A DNA stretch of 64,000 nt from Lachnospiraceae bacterium (GTDB taxonomy: Bacteria > Bacillota > Clostridia > Lachnospirales > Lachnospiraceae). Where the stretch lies: the NCBI GenBank assembly GCA_910574715.1, contig CAJTCH010000002.1, positions 132,688 to 196,687 of the forward strand, read 5' to 3'. The notes below the pieces were generated by a model, which did no database searches, was not told the DNA's origin, and saw nothing but the letters and a program-made list of their open reading frames with translations. The position numbers and the translations under genes are program-made. Positions 19,301 through 28,615 of this stretch are shown here, piece by piece. The first letter of the stretch is position 1. Each line of letters opens with the position of its first letter.

Positions 19301-20669
19301 AGGCGCTGCCAGGATCCGCGTGCGCTCTCTCCTTGCGGCGATCCGCGTGCGCGAGAAACGCAATGAACAAAGGGCTGTGCACTCCTCCGCGATTACCAAG
19401 GTCGCTTTCACCCAAGAGATGCGCAAAGATTACACCATCTTATGCCCGCAGATGTCGCCGATCCATTTCGATCTGTTAGAACCGGCTTTCTCAGCCTCCG
19501 GTTACCGTATAGAAGTCCTGCCCAACGACAACAAGCAGGCCGTGGATGTAGGGCTCAAATACGTCAACAACGACGCCTGCTACCCTTCGCTTATGGTAGT
19601 GGGACAGATCATGGACGCCATCTTATCCGGCAGGTATGACACCGATAAGATCGCCGTGATCATCAGCCAGACCGGCGGCGGATGCCGTGCTTCCAACTAC
19701 ATCGGTTTCATCCGAAGAGCGCTTAAGAAAGCAGGCTACGAGCATATACCGGTCATCTCCCTCAACCTAAGCGGCCTTGAGGGGAATCCGGGCTTCAAGC
19801 TGACTCCGCTTCTGGTGCTCCGCGGTATCTATGCAATCGTATTCGGGGATATTTTCATGAAATGCGTTTACCGCATCCGGCCATACGAGGCCGTCAAAGG
19901 CTCTGCGGACGCTATGCATGAGAAATGGGTGAAGATCTGCAAGGATTTCCTGTCACACGGATATCCATCCAGGCACAGATTCAAGAGGCTGTGTAAAGAG
20001 ATTATTTATGATTTTGACCAGAATATCGAGTTATCAGATATTAAAAAACCCCGGGTAGGCGTGGTAGGCGAGATCCTTGTCAAGTTCCTCCCTGCCGCCA
20101 ACAACTATCTGGTAGAGCTGCTGGAGAGCGAAGGAGCCGAGGCCGTCGTACCGGATCTTCTGGACTTCCTGCTCTACTGCTTCTATAACCAGAACTTCAA
20201 GGTGTCGCACCTGGGCATGAAGAAGTCCAAGGCCACCATCGCGAATCTGGGGATCAGGGCATTAGAATGGTTCCGCGCTCCGGCGAACAAGGCTTTCAGC
20301 GAGAGCAGGCATTTCGCTCCTCCCACCAGGATCCAGGAACTTGGCAAGATGGCTTCCGACATCGTATCCCTCGGCAACCAGACCGGCGAAGGGTGGTTTT
20401 TGACCGGCGAGATGCTGGAACTGATACATAGCGGCGCACCGAATATCGTGTGTACGCAGCCCTTCGCGTGCCTGCCGAACCATGTAGTTGGAAAAGGGGT
20501 AATCAAAGAATTAAGACGGCGCTATCCTGAATCGAATATCGTAGCGATCGATTTCGATCCGGGCGCAAGCGAAGTGAACCAATTGAACCGGATCAAGCTG
20601 ATGCTCTCAACGGCGAATAAGAATATGAGAGTTCCTATGCAAAGACGCAGCCCCAGCGAGTTACGCTGA
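16392..20669 (+). CDS. Giant 2-hydroxyacyl-CoA dehydratase activase-related protein
   Basis: A 1425-aa cytosolic protein. Two BadF/BadG-type ASKHA ATPase domains stand in tandem: the first starts [15 protein letters not shown] (residue 9) with its cluster-binding Cys in [11 protein letters not shown], the second starts [15 protein letters not shown] (about 325) with [12 protein letters not shown] Cys-rich DUF2229 region follows ([12 protein letters not shown], about 612) and the last 700 residues resemble dehydratase-subunit-like domains with further conserved Cys ([18 protein letters not shown] context, [21 protein letters not shown]). Authentic activators are about 260-aa homodimers that inject an electron into a 4Fe-4S dehydratase; this fused form is widespread in Clostridia with unknown substrate. 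It stands alone with its own promoter and double terminator. Confidence 0.85.
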   Translation: MSKNELYTLGIDIGSTTVKIAILDKDNDVAFSDYERHYANIQETLSDLLGRAIYKLGELDASPVITGSGGLTLAKHLGVPFVQEVIAVSTALQDYAPQTDVAIELGGEDAKIIYFEGGNVEQRMNGVCAGGTGSFIDQMASLLQTDASGLNEYAKNYHSLYSIAARCGVFAKSDIQPLINDGASKEDLAASIFQAVVNQTISGLACGKPIRGHVAFLGGPLHFLSELKEAFVRTLKLDHEHTIAPKHSHLFAAIGSALNSKRDQQVSLREMQTRLENRIQMEFEVDRLEPLFSSEADFHAFENRHAKHQVPVKDLATYTGKAFLGIDAGSTTTKAALVGEDGTLLYSFYHNNEGDPLGTTITAVKDIYSKLPEGVQIVHSCSTGYGEALIKSALLLDEGEVETVSHYYAASYFEPDVDCILDIGGQDMKCIKIKNQTVDNVLLNEACSSGCGSFIETFAKSLNYSVEDFAHEALFARNPIDLGTRCTVFMNSKVKQAQKEGAEVADISAGLAYSVIKNALFKVIKVSSASELGNHIVVQGGTFYNNAVLRSFEKIAGCEAIRPDIAGIMGAFGAALIARERYMDCQSTTMLSIEDIEALEYSTTMAKCKGCTNNCRLTINHFSGGRRFITGNRCERGLGKEKSENKLPNLFEYKLHRYFDYTPLEESQAGRGTIGIPRVLNMYENYPFWFTFFHTLGFRVLLSPASTRKIYELGIESIPSESECYPAKLAHGHVQWLINQGIHRIFYPSIPYERKEFKEANNHYNCPIVTSYPENIKNNIDAIVNGEVDFLHPFLSLESEDTVSYRLIEELSVPFSIPASEIKSAVHTAWAELAACREDMMKKGEETIAYLNKTGNRGIVLAGRPYHIDPEVNHGIPELINSYNIAVLTEDSVSHLHPAEHPLNVMDQWMYHSRLYAAANYVKTTENLDLIQLNSFGCGLDAVTTDQVASILNDSDKIYTSLKIDEVNNLGAARIRVRSLLAAIRVREKRNEQRAVHSSAITKVAFTQEMRKDYTILCPQMSPIHFDLLEPAFSASGYRIEVLPNDNKQAVDVGLKYVNNDACYPSLMVVGQIMDAILSGRYDTDKIAVIISQTGGGCRASNYIGFIRRALKKAGYEHIPVISLNLSGLEGNPGFKLTPLLVLRGIYAIVFGDIFMKCVYRIRPYEAVKGSADAMHEKWVKICKDFLSHGYPSRHRFKRLCKEIIYDFDQNIELSDIKKPRVGVVGEILVKFLPAANNYLVELLESEGAEAVVPDLLDFLLYCFYNQNFKVSHLGMKKSKATIANLGIRALEWFRAPANKAFSESRHFAPPTRIQELGKMASDIVSLGNQTGEGWFLTGEMLELIHSGAPNIVCTQPFACLPNHVVGKGVIKELRRRYPESNIVAIDFDPGASEVNQLNRIKLMLSTANKNMRVPMQRRSPSELR

Positions 20670-20676
20670 GGCTTTT
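20649..20676 (+). terminator. First terminator of the activase-like gene
   Basis: Ten-position stem (20649-20658 with 20664-20673, one mismatch), 5-nt loop, then UUUU. It includes the stop codon of the gene. Confidence 0.6.
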
Positions 20677-20715
20677 ACGGGGAGGCCGGCTAATGCCGAT
20701 TTCCCCGTTATTTTT
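20677..20715 (+). terminator. Second, stronger terminator of the activase-like gene
   Basis: Stem starting ACGGGGA paired with TCCCCGT plus an inner CCGGC/GCCG-type pairing around a short loop, followed by TATTTTT (20709-20715). It directly abuts the first hairpin. Confidence 0.75.
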
Positions 20716-20751
20716 ACTGCAATTGACTATCTAACTAACCGACAGCCCACG

Positions 20752-22182
20752 TTACCTTGCGGGAACAATCATCTCCTGTCTCTCCTGACAGATCTCCAGG
20801 CATGCTTTAAACTGATCGCAGTCAATTCTGATATCGAATTCTCCGCCCAGCGCTTTCGCATAGGTGCTCACAATCGCAAGCCCCAGACCGTTGCCCTCGC
20901 TCGTCCTGGCCTGGTCTCCGCGCGCAAAACGTTCTACAATATCATCCTTTGTAAAATCCATAAGATAGCCCGACGTGTTGGTAATTTCCACGCAGATCAT
21001 TCTCTTCCCGATTCCTGACCGTTCCTTTTGCATTGCACCTGCTAATGCTTCCGTGCGCTCCCCCGGCTGCCCCTGTTCGCCTGCATCTGGCACGATTTCC
21101 ATCTGATCCGCCTGCGGCTTAGGCAGCTTAGCCCCGGTCAGCGTATCCTTCAGATATGTCTTAACAAATACACGGGTCCCTTCCGCGGAATACTTCAATG
21201 TATTCTCGATCAAATTCTGGCAGATACGGTAAAAATATGAGTTGTCCGAATAGACTTGCGTATCTTCCTCTGTAAGCTGCATCACGAACTTAAGGCTGCT
21301 TGCCTTCACCTGGTCATCCATATCCGCAAAGATCTGCTCGATCAGCCGGTTCACCTGGAAATTCTCTCTCTTAAGCTCCACATTGCCGCTGCTTGCCTTC
21401 GCCAGAGAAAAAAGACTGTTGATCATCTCCTTAAGCTTCTCTGTCCGTGCCGAGATCACGTCAATATAATCCCGCACAACATCACTTAACTCCTCCTTCT
21501 TGATCAATTCTATATAACCGACCATCGAAGTAAGCGGCGTCTTCAGATCATGAGAGACGTTCGTGATCAGATCAACTCTAAGCTGGTCGCTTCGGGATAC
21601 CTTCTCAAGGCTTTTTCTCTCTATCTCCAGTGCTTCCTCAAGACGTATCCGTGAAACCTCATCTTCACGCTCCATGATCGCATCCAATCTCTCAATCCAG
21701 AAATTCCCGACCGCCTTCTGTGCAAGCAAAAACTGAATCAAGACGGTAATGACCATAACATATCCTGTGGCATAATTGTAAAACCATCCGTTGCTCAATC
21801 CGCCGTAGAAGCCGTCACCAAAGACCAGATCATACAGATACCAGATCGCAGCCGCACCTCCAACCGCTCCGACCCTGTACAGCCGTCTGAAAGACTCCGA
21901 CTCAGCTCTCTTCCACTCTTCATATTCAGTCCTCCCCTCCCAATCCCGGTATTTATCTCCCAGATAATGCTTCAAAAGAGCTGATATCCTAAGCCCGACA
22001 CAGAGATTCCCTGCAAGCCCGAATTTAAAGACCGTCTCCGTAGGGTACGAACTCCGATAAGCGATCATGACCCCGAAAAGAAATAAGCCAAGCACCGGCA
22101 GAACGAACCCAACAATATGCATCCAATTCTTTTCTATGAAAATATAAATCTTTCTAACTGTATTTTTCCATCTTGTATCCAA
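20752..22182 (-). CDS. Sensor histidine kinase
   Basis: A 476-aa membrane kinase. Several hydrophobic segments lie in the first 170 residues (WMHIVGFVLPVLGLFLFGVM and others). HisKA has the phospho-acceptor His in VSHDLKTPLTSMVGY (about 208), and the HATPase domain has NLIENTLKYS and GNGLGLAIVSTYAKALGG. There is no large extracytoplasmic sensor, so it probably senses within the membrane. The start is TTG at 22182 with AAAGGTGG upstream, overlapping the end of the response regulator by 29 nt, so the two are translationally coupled. The stimulus is unknown. An Ala/Gly/Gln-rich linker (about 370-400) within the ATPase domain is unusual. Confidence 0.87.
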   Translation of the reverse strand: MDTRWKNTVRKIYIFIEKNWMHIVGFVLPVLGLFLFGVMIAYRSSYPTETVFKFGLAGNLCVGLRISALLKHYLGDKYRDWEGRTEYEEWKRAESESFRRLYRVGAVGGAAAIWYLYDLVFGDGFYGGLSNGWFYNYATGYVMVITVLIQFLLAQKAVGNFWIERLDAIMEREDEVSRIRLEEALEIERKSLEKVSRSDQLRVDLITNVSHDLKTPLTSMVGYIELIKKEELSDVVRDYIDVISARTEKLKEMINSLFSLAKASSGNVELKRENFQVNRLIEQIFADMDDQVKASSLKFVMQLTEEDTQVYSDNSYFYRICQNLIENTLKYSAEGTRVFVKTYLKDTLTGAKLPKPQADQMEIVPDAGEQGQPGERTEALAGAMQKERSGIGKRMICVEITNTSGYLMDFTKDDIVERFARGDQARTSEGNGLGLAIVSTYAKALGGEFDIRIDCDQFKACLEICQERQEMIVPAR

Positions 22183-22861
22183 TACCCCACACCACCTTTA
22201 CATATCTTGGTCTCTTTGAATCGATCTCCACCTTCTCGCGGATGTGGCGGATATGTACCATAACCGTATTCTCCACCGCATAATCCGCCTGCTCGTTCCA
22301 GACCTTCTCATAGATCTGCTCCGCCGGAAAGATCTGTCCCGGATGCTCCATAAGAAGTTCAAGGATCTTATACTCCGTGGCAGTAAGCCGCACTTCCTCT
22401 CCCTCCACGATCACGATCCGTTGCTTCTTATCCAGTACCAGCCCCCCGTTGATGATCCTGTCTTCATCTGCCTTGGGCTTCTCCTCCCCCCAAACGTGAT
22501 ACCGCCGCAGATGAGCCTTGATCCTGGCCGTCAGCTCCGCCGGATTATACGGTTTCTCCACATAGTCATCCGCACCCATCACCAACCCTGACACCTTGTC
22601 ACTCTCTTCGGTCTTGGCAGACAGGATGATCACAGGAATCCTGCTCTTCTCCCGAAGCTTCATCAGAGCAGATAATCCATTGAGTCTCGGCATCATCACA
22701 TCCAACAGGATCAGGTCTATCTTCTCCCTCTCCAACGCTTCTAACGCCTCCATACCGTCATAAGCTTTAACCACCCGATATCCTTCATATTTTAATAACT
22801 CGCTGATGGAATACACGATCTCCTTATTATCATCCACAACCAGTATCGTCTCCGTTCCCAT
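22154..22861 (-). CDS. OmpR/VanR-family response regulator
   Basis: A 235-aa cytosolic regulator paired with the overlapping histidine kinase. The receiver domain (1-120) has DDN near the start, the phospho-acceptor Asp in LILLDVMMPRLNG (about 54) and the conserved Lys in YVEKPYNP. The C-terminal winged helix (about 135-235) has LTATEYKILELLMEHPGQIF and VHIRHIREKVE. It resembles VanR-type regulators in layout. A good promoter lies 70 nt upstream. No target gene besides its own operon is obvious in the window. Confidence 0.92.
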   Translation of the reverse strand: MGTETILVVDDNKEIVYSISELLKYEGYRVVKAYDGMEALEALEREKIDLILLDVMMPRLNGLSALMKLREKSRIPVIILSAKTEESDKVSGLVMGADDYVEKPYNPAELTARIKAHLRRYHVWGEEKPKADEDRIINGGLVLDKKQRIVIVEGEEVRLTATEYKILELLMEHPGQIFPAEQIYEKVWNEQADYAVENTVMVHIRHIREKVEIDSKRPRYVKVVWGIGYKMEKYS

Positions 22862-22931
22862 AGTAATCCCTCCTAGTACAGCATTGCATAAATAACGGTG
22901 AATATTGTGCTTACTCTCTTACATAGTTACT

Positions 22932-22960
22932 ATAATATACATGCCTTAAAAGAAACTCAA
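22932..22960 (-). promoter_or_regulatory. Promoter of the two-component operon
   Basis: On the minus strand TTGAGT (22955-22960), 17-nt spacer, TATTAT (22932-22937), 70 nt before the response-regulator start. The 385-nt gap 22862-23246 otherwise holds only a pseudogene remnant. Confidence 0.55.
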
Positions 22961-23018
22961 CATAAATCTTAAAAGTTTCTTAACACTTACTTATTGGGAA
23001 AATCAGAAAAGATTATCT

Positions 23019-23157
23019 ATGCATTTTGAAACCAGACTGGAAAACTTCTATAAAGACGATGGCCGAAGATATTTTCTTCTGTACCTAAAGCCGACATTGC
23101 TAAAACTGATAATTATGATTTATTTTATATAGAAACACAGACTTGAAACAGAGAATG
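23019..23157 (+). pseudogene. Remnant of a DUF1703-type PD-(D/E)XK/AAA protein
   Basis: A plus-strand frame from the ATG at 23019 reads MHFETRLENFYKDDGRRYFL then LYLKP. After a one-base frame change it continues as TDNYDLFYIETQT before a stop. This matches, in order, the C-terminal region of clostridial AAA/DUF1703 nuclease-superfamily proteins (TFESR...FYRENG.RYFLL..KP..NG..NYYIEAQTR). The body of the gene and the catalytic motifs are absent, so this is a decayed fragment. The match is from memory of the family and is short. Confidence 0.4.
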
Positions 23158-23246
23158 CGCGGGTTTGTCAGCGGATGGAGCGCTAGGCTTCAATTTATTA
23201 AAATCCCCATTGCTTATCTGCCATCCGCCAAATTCAGATTCTTTGA

Positions 23247-23702
23247 CTAAAAGAACATCATAAAAGGACTCTCCTGATCCGGGTCATTATATGCCTCGCA
23301 CGCAGACCGCCACTCATCCATGCCTTCTTTTATATCCGCGCATAAGAATTCATAATCGGCCTTTTCAATCTTCCCATAATCAAGCATACATTTGTAAAAC
23401 TTCTTGATACTTGCCGCCGTACTTTTTATTGAGGCCGGAGTTGACCACATACATTTTCGAATAAAAAAATCACCCAGAAACATATCCAACATTCTGACTC
23501 CGTCTTCCATCGGCGTGGCATCCTCATGAAGCATATACTCATTAATATAAAAATTTACATTTGATAAATGACGGTTAATCGTCTTATCAGCTAAGTTTTT
23601 ATCCATCATATCCTTCTCAAATAATTCCAGCAATTCTTCGTTAATCTCCCTGATCTCCTTACATTCTTTCTCATATACTTCATATTCATCCAATTGTCTC
23701 AC
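23247..23702 (-). CDS. Hypothetical protein resembling an integrase core-binding domain
   Basis: A 151-aa, highly charged, all-helical protein with no signal peptide or membrane segment. The central part (LADKTINRHLSNVNFYIN, then STAASIKKFYKCMLDYG) resembles the SAM-like core-binding domain of tyrosine recombinases, but the catalytic Arg-His-Arg-Tyr domain is absent. It may be a truncated recombinase or an adapted DNA-binding protein. An A/T-rich spacer separates it from the upstream PD-(D/E)XK gene, whose terminator lies between them. The function is not known. Confidence 0.6.
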   Translation of the reverse strand: MRQLDEYEVYEKECKEIREINEELLELFEKDMMDKNLADKTINRHLSNVNFYINEYMLHEDATPMEDGVRMLDMFLGDFFIRKCMWSTPASIKSTAASIKKFYKCMLDYGKIEKADYEFLCADIKEGMDEWRSACEAYNDPDQESPFMMFF

Positions 23703-23772
23703 CTCTCCTTTTTAATCTTACTATAACAAAAAATAACGGTTTGGACAATGGAATTGAACGAATTCTATGCAT

Positions 23773-23802
23773 AAAAAAACACCACCCGTTTCTGAGTGGT
23801 GT
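23773..23802 (-). terminator. Intrinsic terminator after the PD-(D/E)XK gene
   Basis: Nine-pair stem (23794-23802 with 23779-23787, one G-U), 6-nt loop, then seven U (23773-23779) on the minus strand. Confidence 0.82.
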
Positions 23803-23884
23803 CAGTATTCAAAGCCTTTTACGCTATCCCTTTTATACGCCGTATTGCCCCATAATAGTACCATTTCTATAAGGATACGGCACT

Positions 23885-24949
23885 TTATTCCCCTGATACA
23901 AATCTCTCATAGTACCACTTAGCCTTCTCTTCCGTAAGACTAAAATATTTCTGTAGCTTTACAAGAATTCTTTCTTTGGGAATCTCGTTCTCCAAATTAT
24001 CCAATATTAATGCCTTTACTCCTCTTCCTGTTAATTCCTCTGTTATTTCCTCTGTTATTTCTTTTGTTAATTCCTCTGTTATTTCTTTTGTTAATTCCTC
24101 CGTTAATTCTTCCCTCATTCCTTCATACTTAATCTGCTCTATCGTACTCACATGAATTACCTCCTTGCGCAAAGCATCATTATCAGAGAAATCTATATAC
24201 TCTGATACCGTACTCATAAAGTTATCCTTATGCGGATACATGATTGTATTCAGGAAGCGTAAAAGCTCGTATCCCTCGTCTTCCTTATCTCCATTATACA
24301 CCGTATTGCCCAATTTGATAACTACTAATGTCATCAAATCATAATTTTCTCTGGATACCGTATTGGGCGCAGTATTTTTGGTATTGACCATCTCATAGAC
24401 AGATATGCTGTACTGATCTTCCTTGGGAATCTCATCCCGGCAGATCCAGATACTATAACATTTGGCCAGACGATTATAGTCTGTCACGTTCAGCGCAAGG
24501 GATAACTGAGAAGATAAGCGTCGCGCAAGGTAATACATGCCTCTCTTTTCAATCGGATACCCCGGATTGTATATTTTCTGCGGTTCTACGTCTATATGTA
24601 AATTAATCTGTATATCTTCTGTGGAAATCTGTGGATTTCTGGCTCGAAATGCCAGATCAAAAAGAGATGTCTTTTCATTCAGATTGTGATACTCTGTTGC
24701 ATCACTTCGGATCTTCGTATTCGTTCTTCCCGGCGAAACCTCCATGGTACTGGTTATCGAGTCTACCTCTATAAACTCGGCGACTTCTTTCCAACTATAT
24801 CCTTCGTATTCTGCGATCGTATCCCGAAGGATAACCGCTAAAACTTCCGCGTATTGTAACAGTGATTTGCTCTGAACATCCAACCCGTCCATATCTTCTG
24901 TAATCTGAAGAGCGCTGAGCGCCTCCATGCTTCCTTGGAGTCTATCCAT
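23885..24949 (-). CDS. PD-(D/E)XK nuclease/Rpn-like family protein with heptad-like repeat tail
   Basis: A 354-aa protein of the PD-(D/E)XK transposase-like (Rpn-related) family common in Lachnospiraceae. The core (about 45-230) contains TSLFDLAFRA and INLHIDVEPQ, where the Asp and Glu-x-Gln fit the family's degenerate active site. Near the C-terminus a low-complexity Glu-Leu/Ile-Thr section of four-residue units (EELT, KEIT, EEIT) spans about 28 residues, followed by a conserved helical end (ALILDNLENEIPKERI). I placed the start at 24949, where AGGTGG lies six bases upstream. Whether it moves DNA or acts as a nuclease is open. The repeat DNA could expand or contract by slippage. Confidence 0.72.
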   Translation of the reverse strand: MDRLQGSMEALSALQITEDMDGLDVQSKSLLQYAEVLAVILRDTIAEYEGYSWKEVAEFIEVDSITSTMEVSPGRTNTKIRSDATEYHNLNEKTSLFDLAFRARNPQISTEDIQINLHIDVEPQKIYNPGYPIEKRGMYYLARRLSSQLSLALNVTDYNRLAKCYSIWICRDEIPKEDQYSISVYEMVNTKNTAPNTVSRENYDLMTLVVIKLGNTVYNGDKEDEGYELLRFLNTIMYPHKDNFMSTVSEYIDFSDNDALRKEVIHVSTIEQIKYEGMREELTEELTKEITEELTKEITEEITEELTGRGVKALILDNLENEIPKERILVKLQKYFSLTEEKAKWYYERFVSGE

Positions 24950-25055
24950 GCTATACCACCTCACAGTGTAGAAAAAATAGTAATATTTACGCCAAATTAC
25001 GGCAGGTTTCTACTTTTTATGATGGTACATAAATGAAGAAATGTCAACTCAACTA

Positions 25056-25156
25056 CCACCGTCTGAAGACGGTGGGTTGTTGTGGTCTAAAGACCACTTT
25101 TTGCGACTGAAAGTCGCTTGCAGGCTAAAGCCTGTTTCATTTGCGACTAAAGTCGC
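25056..25156. repeat. Array of five small hairpins at the IS200 right end
   Basis: Five adjacent perfect hairpins, each with a 3-5 nt loop of the type TGAA or TAAA: 25056-25075 (8-bp stem), 25082-25097 (6), 25103-25117 (6), 25121-25134 (5) and 25143-25156 (5). Hairpins 3 and 5 have the same stem GCGAC/GTCGC. The outermost has the same type of stem (CCACCGTC) as the left-end hairpin (ACCGCC), as expected if both are transposase-binding sites. Confidence 0.7.
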
Positions 25157-25178
25157 CTAAAAGCTCTACTCTAAGTAG

Positions 25179-25607
25179 CTATTGTTCCTCGATTTTGAAA
25201 TTATCTTCTTCTTTTCCCTGATTTTCGATATAGTTTCTTATCGTCTCTTCATCTACTTCTCCTACTGTCCCGCAGAAATATCCTCTTCCCCACATATGCT
25301 GTCCCCAATATCTCTTTCTCAACTCCGGAAACTCATCCTGTAACAACTTTGACGACCTTCCTTTCAGATATTGCATGATTTGACTTGGTGCCAGATTGGT
25401 TGGACACGAAAGCAACATATGCACATGATCCACTCCTATGCTACCTTTCAGTATCTTTATGTTCCGTGCATCACATCCTTGCTGCAGCAATTCCCGCAGC
25501 CTAAAGGCTACATTTTTTCTTAATATCTTATATCTATACTTCGTTATCCATACAAAATGATACTTAATATCATATACAGTATGACTACTGCTCCTATATT
25601 CTGCCAT
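25179..25607 (-). CDS. tnpA: IS200/IS605-family transposase TnpA
   Basis: A 142-aa Y1 HUH transposase acting on single-stranded DNA as a dimer. The HUH metal motif is DHVHMLLSC (His at about 60 and 62), and the catalytic tyrosine is in ETIRNYIENQ (about 125). The length is normal for the group (about 130-155 aa), and GQHMWGRGYFCGTVG is conserved. The frame is intact, so the element may be active. A hairpin near the start region may limit its translation, as known for IS200. Confidence 0.93.
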   Translation of the reverse strand: MAEYRSSSHTVYDIKYHFVWITKYRYKILRKNVAFRLRELLQQGCDARNIKILKGSIGVDHVHMLLSCPTNLAPSQIMQYLKGRSSKLLQDEFPELRKRYWGQHMWGRGYFCGTVGEVDEETIRNYIENQGKEEDNFKIEEQ

Positions 25608-25675
25608 TTCTAGAGCACCTCCTTTTGCTGTATTTTATCACAATTGCTATTGAAAGGAAATGCCGCTAAAGCTTG

Positions 25676-25692
25676 ACCGCCTGAAAGGCGGT
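25676..25692. repeat. IS200 left-end hairpin
   Basis: ACCGCC (25676-25681), 5-nt loop TGAAA, GGCGGT (25687-25692). The rest of the gap 25693-25880 shows no gene or repeat. Confidence 0.6.
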
Positions 25693-25880
25693 GGATTTAA
25701 CCTTGCGTTTGGAAATTAAAATCCGTCGAATTGTCCTTATGCCATCCAAGGCTCTTTGCCTAGGTCAGGTATTCCCTTTTCACACGCCTTGCCTCTGATT
25801 TATCCTTAGAATACAAGCCAGAACTAACTTGGAACTCATAGATGAAAATTAATTTAGCTAATTAAAATACAGACAGAACA

Positions 25881-26939
25881 TTAGTAATATTCAGCATACC
25901 ATTTCACGAAAGCTCTAAGTCCCTCTCGAATGCCTGTATTAGGAGTGAAACCGTAATCACGCTCCAAAGCATCTGAATCTGCATAAGTCACCGGAACATC
26001 CCCGGCCTGCATACCGACCAACTCTCGGTGGCCTTCAAAATCATATCCGACAGGAAGAACTCCTGCTCTGACCAACTCCTCTTGAAGCGTGCTGATATAA
26101 TCAAGCAAATTCTCTGGCCTTCCGCCACCGATATTGTACACCGCACAAGGCGGAATTGGCAGTCCATCTTTTCCGCTTTTCTTCTCTTGTGCCCCCTGCA
26201 TCACGCGGTATACGCCTTCCACTATATCATCGATATAAGTAAAATCCCGGCACATATCACCATAGTTAAATATCTGTATCGTCTCTCCTTCAACTAACTT
26301 GCGTGTCGCACTGTAGTAGAACATATCTGGTCTGCCCGCCGGACCATAAACAGTGAAAAAACGTAGTCCTGTACATGGAATGTTATATAATTTGCTATAA
26401 GCATGGGCAAGCAGTTCATTGCTCTTCTTGGTAGCCGCATAGAGACTTACTGGATTATCCACCTTATCCTCCGTACTGAATGGCACTTTTTTATTCCCTC
26501 CGTAGACAGATGAACTAGATGCATACACCAGATGTTCCACAGGATTATGACGACAGGCTTCGAGCACATGATAGAAACCAATGATGTTGGACTCAATATA
26601 TACGTCCGGGCGGTCTATGGAATACCGCACTCCAGCCTGAGCCGCAAGATTAACCACAATATCGAAGTGATACTCTTCGAATAATCCATCCACTAATGCC
26701 CTGTCTCCTATACTTCCTTTTACAAAAATATGTTGCACACCAGAAACTTCTGCTGCCTTTTCTATCAACCCTAAACGATACTCCTTCAATGCAGGATCAT
26801 AATAGTCATTCATATTATCCAGACTGACCACTATGCCAGAAGACATTCTCTCCAATAGCCGAATCACCAAATTTGCCCCGATAAATCCTGGTGACCCAGT
26901 GACCAAAATGGTCTTACCGTTTAACTCAATCTTCTGCAT
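25881..26939 (-). CDS. UDP-glucuronate 4-epimerase-like NAD-dependent epimerase
   Basis: A 352-aa extended short-chain dehydrogenase. The NAD-binding motif TGSPGFIGANL is near residue 15, the catalytic SSSSVYGG is followed by YAATKKS (YxxxK, about 160), and RFFTVYGPAGRPDMF is typical of the UDP-GlcA 4-epimerase (CapI/Gae) group. Paired with the UDP-glucose dehydrogenase encoded four bases upstream, the likely output is UDP-galacturonate for the polysaccharide. The start is the ATG at 26939 with GGGAGG upstream. It is the last gene of the capsule operon. Confidence 0.86.
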   Translation of the reverse strand: MQKIELNGKTILVTGSPGFIGANLVIRLLERMSSGIVVSLDNMNDYYDPALKEYRLGLIEKAAEVSGVQHIFVKGSIGDRALVDGLFEEYHFDIVVNLAAQAGVRYSIDRPDVYIESNIIGFYHVLEACRHNPVEHLVYASSSSVYGGNKKVPFSTEDKVDNPVSLYAATKKSNELLAHAYSKLYNIPCTGLRFFTVYGPAGRPDMFYYSATRKLVEGETIQIFNYGDMCRDFTYIDDIVEGVYRVMQGAQEKKSGKDGLPIPPCAVYNIGGGRPENLLDYISTLQEELVRAGVLPVGYDFEGHRELVGMQAGDVPVTYADSDALERDYGFTPNTGIREGLRAFVKWYAEYY

Positions 26940-26943
26940 ATCC

Positions 26944-28440
26944 CTAATCCCTCCCAAACAAGTCTCGGGTGTAGACCTTCGCTTTTACGTCCTCTAACAT
27001 ATCTACATCAAAACGATTAGCAATGATACATCCACACATATTCTTAAACTTCTTCAAATCATTGACCACAACAGATCCAAAGAATGTGGTTCCATCTTCC
27101 AGTGTCGGTTCATAGATCACTACAACCGCGCCCTTAGCCTTGATTCGCTTCATCACACCCTGGATAGAAGACTGACGAAAATTATCGCTGTTGCTCTTCA
27201 TAGTTAAACGATATACGCCAACTACAATATCCTTCTGCTGTCTTTCTTTTGTTGCTGAATACGACTCACTGTTGCAATAAATTCCTGCAATTTCCAGTAC
27301 CCTATCTGCAATAAAATCTTTTCTGGTACGGTTAGATTCCACAATGGCCTCAATCAGATTCTCCGGCACATCCTGATAATTTGCAAGAAGTTGCTTCGTA
27401 TCCTTGGGCAGACAATAACCACCATAACCAAAAGATGGATTGTTATAGTAATCACCCACACGGGGATCGAGACACACTCCTTTGATGATAGACGCCGTCT
27501 CCAACCCCTTCACTTCTGCATATGTATCTAGTTCATTAAAATAAGACACTCTAAGTGCAAGATACGTATTGACAAAAAGCTTTGTCGCTTCCGCTTCTGT
27601 AGTACCCATGAAAAGCACAGGGATAGAACTCTTAACTGCACCTCGCAAAAGCAGTGCCGCAAAAATCCGGGCATATTCCCTGTTTTCCTCATCGGCTCCG
27701 ACAATAATACGGCTGGGATATAGATTATCATAGAGAGCTTTGGATTCTCGCAGAAATTCAGGACTGAATATGATATTATTCATCCCCGTCTTCTCGCGGA
27801 TCTGTCTCGTATATCCTACGGGGATCGTAGACTTAATCACAACAGTTGGCTTATCCTCTCTGCCGGCAGCAGCCTCCTTAACGGCAATAAGTACATCCTC
27901 TACTGCATTGCAATTAAAAAAGTTTGTCTTCGGATCATAATTCGTTGGAACAGCGACAATGATAAAATCCGCAGAACCATATGCCACCGTAGCATCCGTA
28001 GTCGCTCTAATACTCAATCCTAATTCCTCATGTTCCGCCATATATTTTTCGATATACTCATCCTGAATCGGACTTATAAAGTGGTTAATCTTATCTACCT
28101 TCTCCGGAACAATATCAACTGCTGTCACATCGTTGTACTGAGAAAGTAGCACTGCAAGAGAAAGCCCGACATAACCGGTACCGGCTACAGTAATCTTCTT
28201 CCGCCCAACAAACGCCACCTCGATTTCATCATCCACAATGACATCAGATATATGAAAATCCAGAACAGCCGACAAGGAGAGCAATTCATCAACAGATGGG
28301 CTGTAATCTCCAGCTTCGAGCTGGGATAAAATAAATTGGTTTATATTCGCCTTCTTTGACAAGGTCACCTGGGAAAGTCCCATCGCCTTCCTTCTGCAGG
28401 CCACCGTCTTGGCAAGTAATTCCACAGATAAATGATTCAT
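26944..28440 (-). CDS. UDP-glucose 6-dehydrogenase with N-terminal XRE helix-turn-helix
   Basis: A 498-aa fusion. Residues 1-70 form an XRE/Cro-type helix-turn-helix ([20 protein letters not shown], then [19 protein letters not shown]). From about 80 onward is a complete nucleotide-sugar dehydrogenase: [20 protein letters not shown] for [19 protein letters not shown], and the catalytic cysteine in [14 protein letters not shown]. The enzyme oxidises UDP-glucose to UDP-glucuronate, which the next gene can epimerise. The start ATG at 28440 has GGAGG seven bases upstream. The HTH fusion could let the enzyme bind DNA or regulate its own operon, but this is inference; it may be only structural. Confidence 0.87.
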   Translation of the reverse strand: MNHLSVELLAKTVACRRKAMGLSQVTLSKKANINQFILSQLEAGDYSPSVDELLSLSAVLDFHISDVIVDDEIEVAFVGRKKITVAGTGYVGLSLAVLLSQYNDVTAVDIVPEKVDKINHFISPIQDEYIEKYMAEHEELGLSIRATTDATVAYGSADFIIVAVPTNYDPKTNFFNCNAVEDVLIAVKEAAAGREDKPTVVIKSTIPVGYTRQIREKTGMNNIIFSPEFLRESKALYDNLYPSRIIVGADEENREYARIFAALLLRGAVKSSIPVLFMGTTEAEATKLFVNTYLALRVSYFNELDTYAEVKGLETASIIKGVCLDPRVGDYYNNPSFGYGGYCLPKDTKQLLANYQDVPENLIEAIVESNRTRKDFIADRVLEIAGIYCNSESYSATKERQQKDIVVGVYRLTMKSNSDNFRQSSIQGVMKRIKAKGAVVVIYEPTLEDGTTFFGSVVVNDLKKFKNMCGCIIANRFDVDMLEDVKAKVYTRDLFGRD

Positions 28441-28615
28441 AGGATAACCTCCAGTATTTTTATTGCTATCAGTGTCAATATTCAACGAGATGTTGTTGTT
28501 ATTTATATCAAAATCCTGTGAACAAAAACACTTTTCCCGCTATATACGGGAATAAATGAAGCATATCTACCATGTGGAAGCGTAAGGCCAATTTTTTATT
28601 AGCGATATTCCACTA

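Larger units (their letters stand above)
25056..25692 (-). mobile_element. IS200-type insertion sequence
   Basis: A tnpA-only IS200/IS605-family element. The transposase lies between a single perfect hairpin at the 5' side (25676-25692, stem ACCGCC/GGCGGT) and a group of five hairpins at the 3' side (25056-25156). Subterminal hairpins rather than inverted terminal repeats are the hallmark of this family. No tnpB is present. Exact cleavage ends cannot be fixed by eye; the limits given are the outer hairpins. It lies between the nuclease-like gene and the end of the capsule operon. Confidence 0.75.

Noticed and set aside
25056..25156. CRISPR-like array
   Set aside because: The units are small hairpins of differing stem sequence without spacers of constant length and without cas genes; they belong with the IS200 element.
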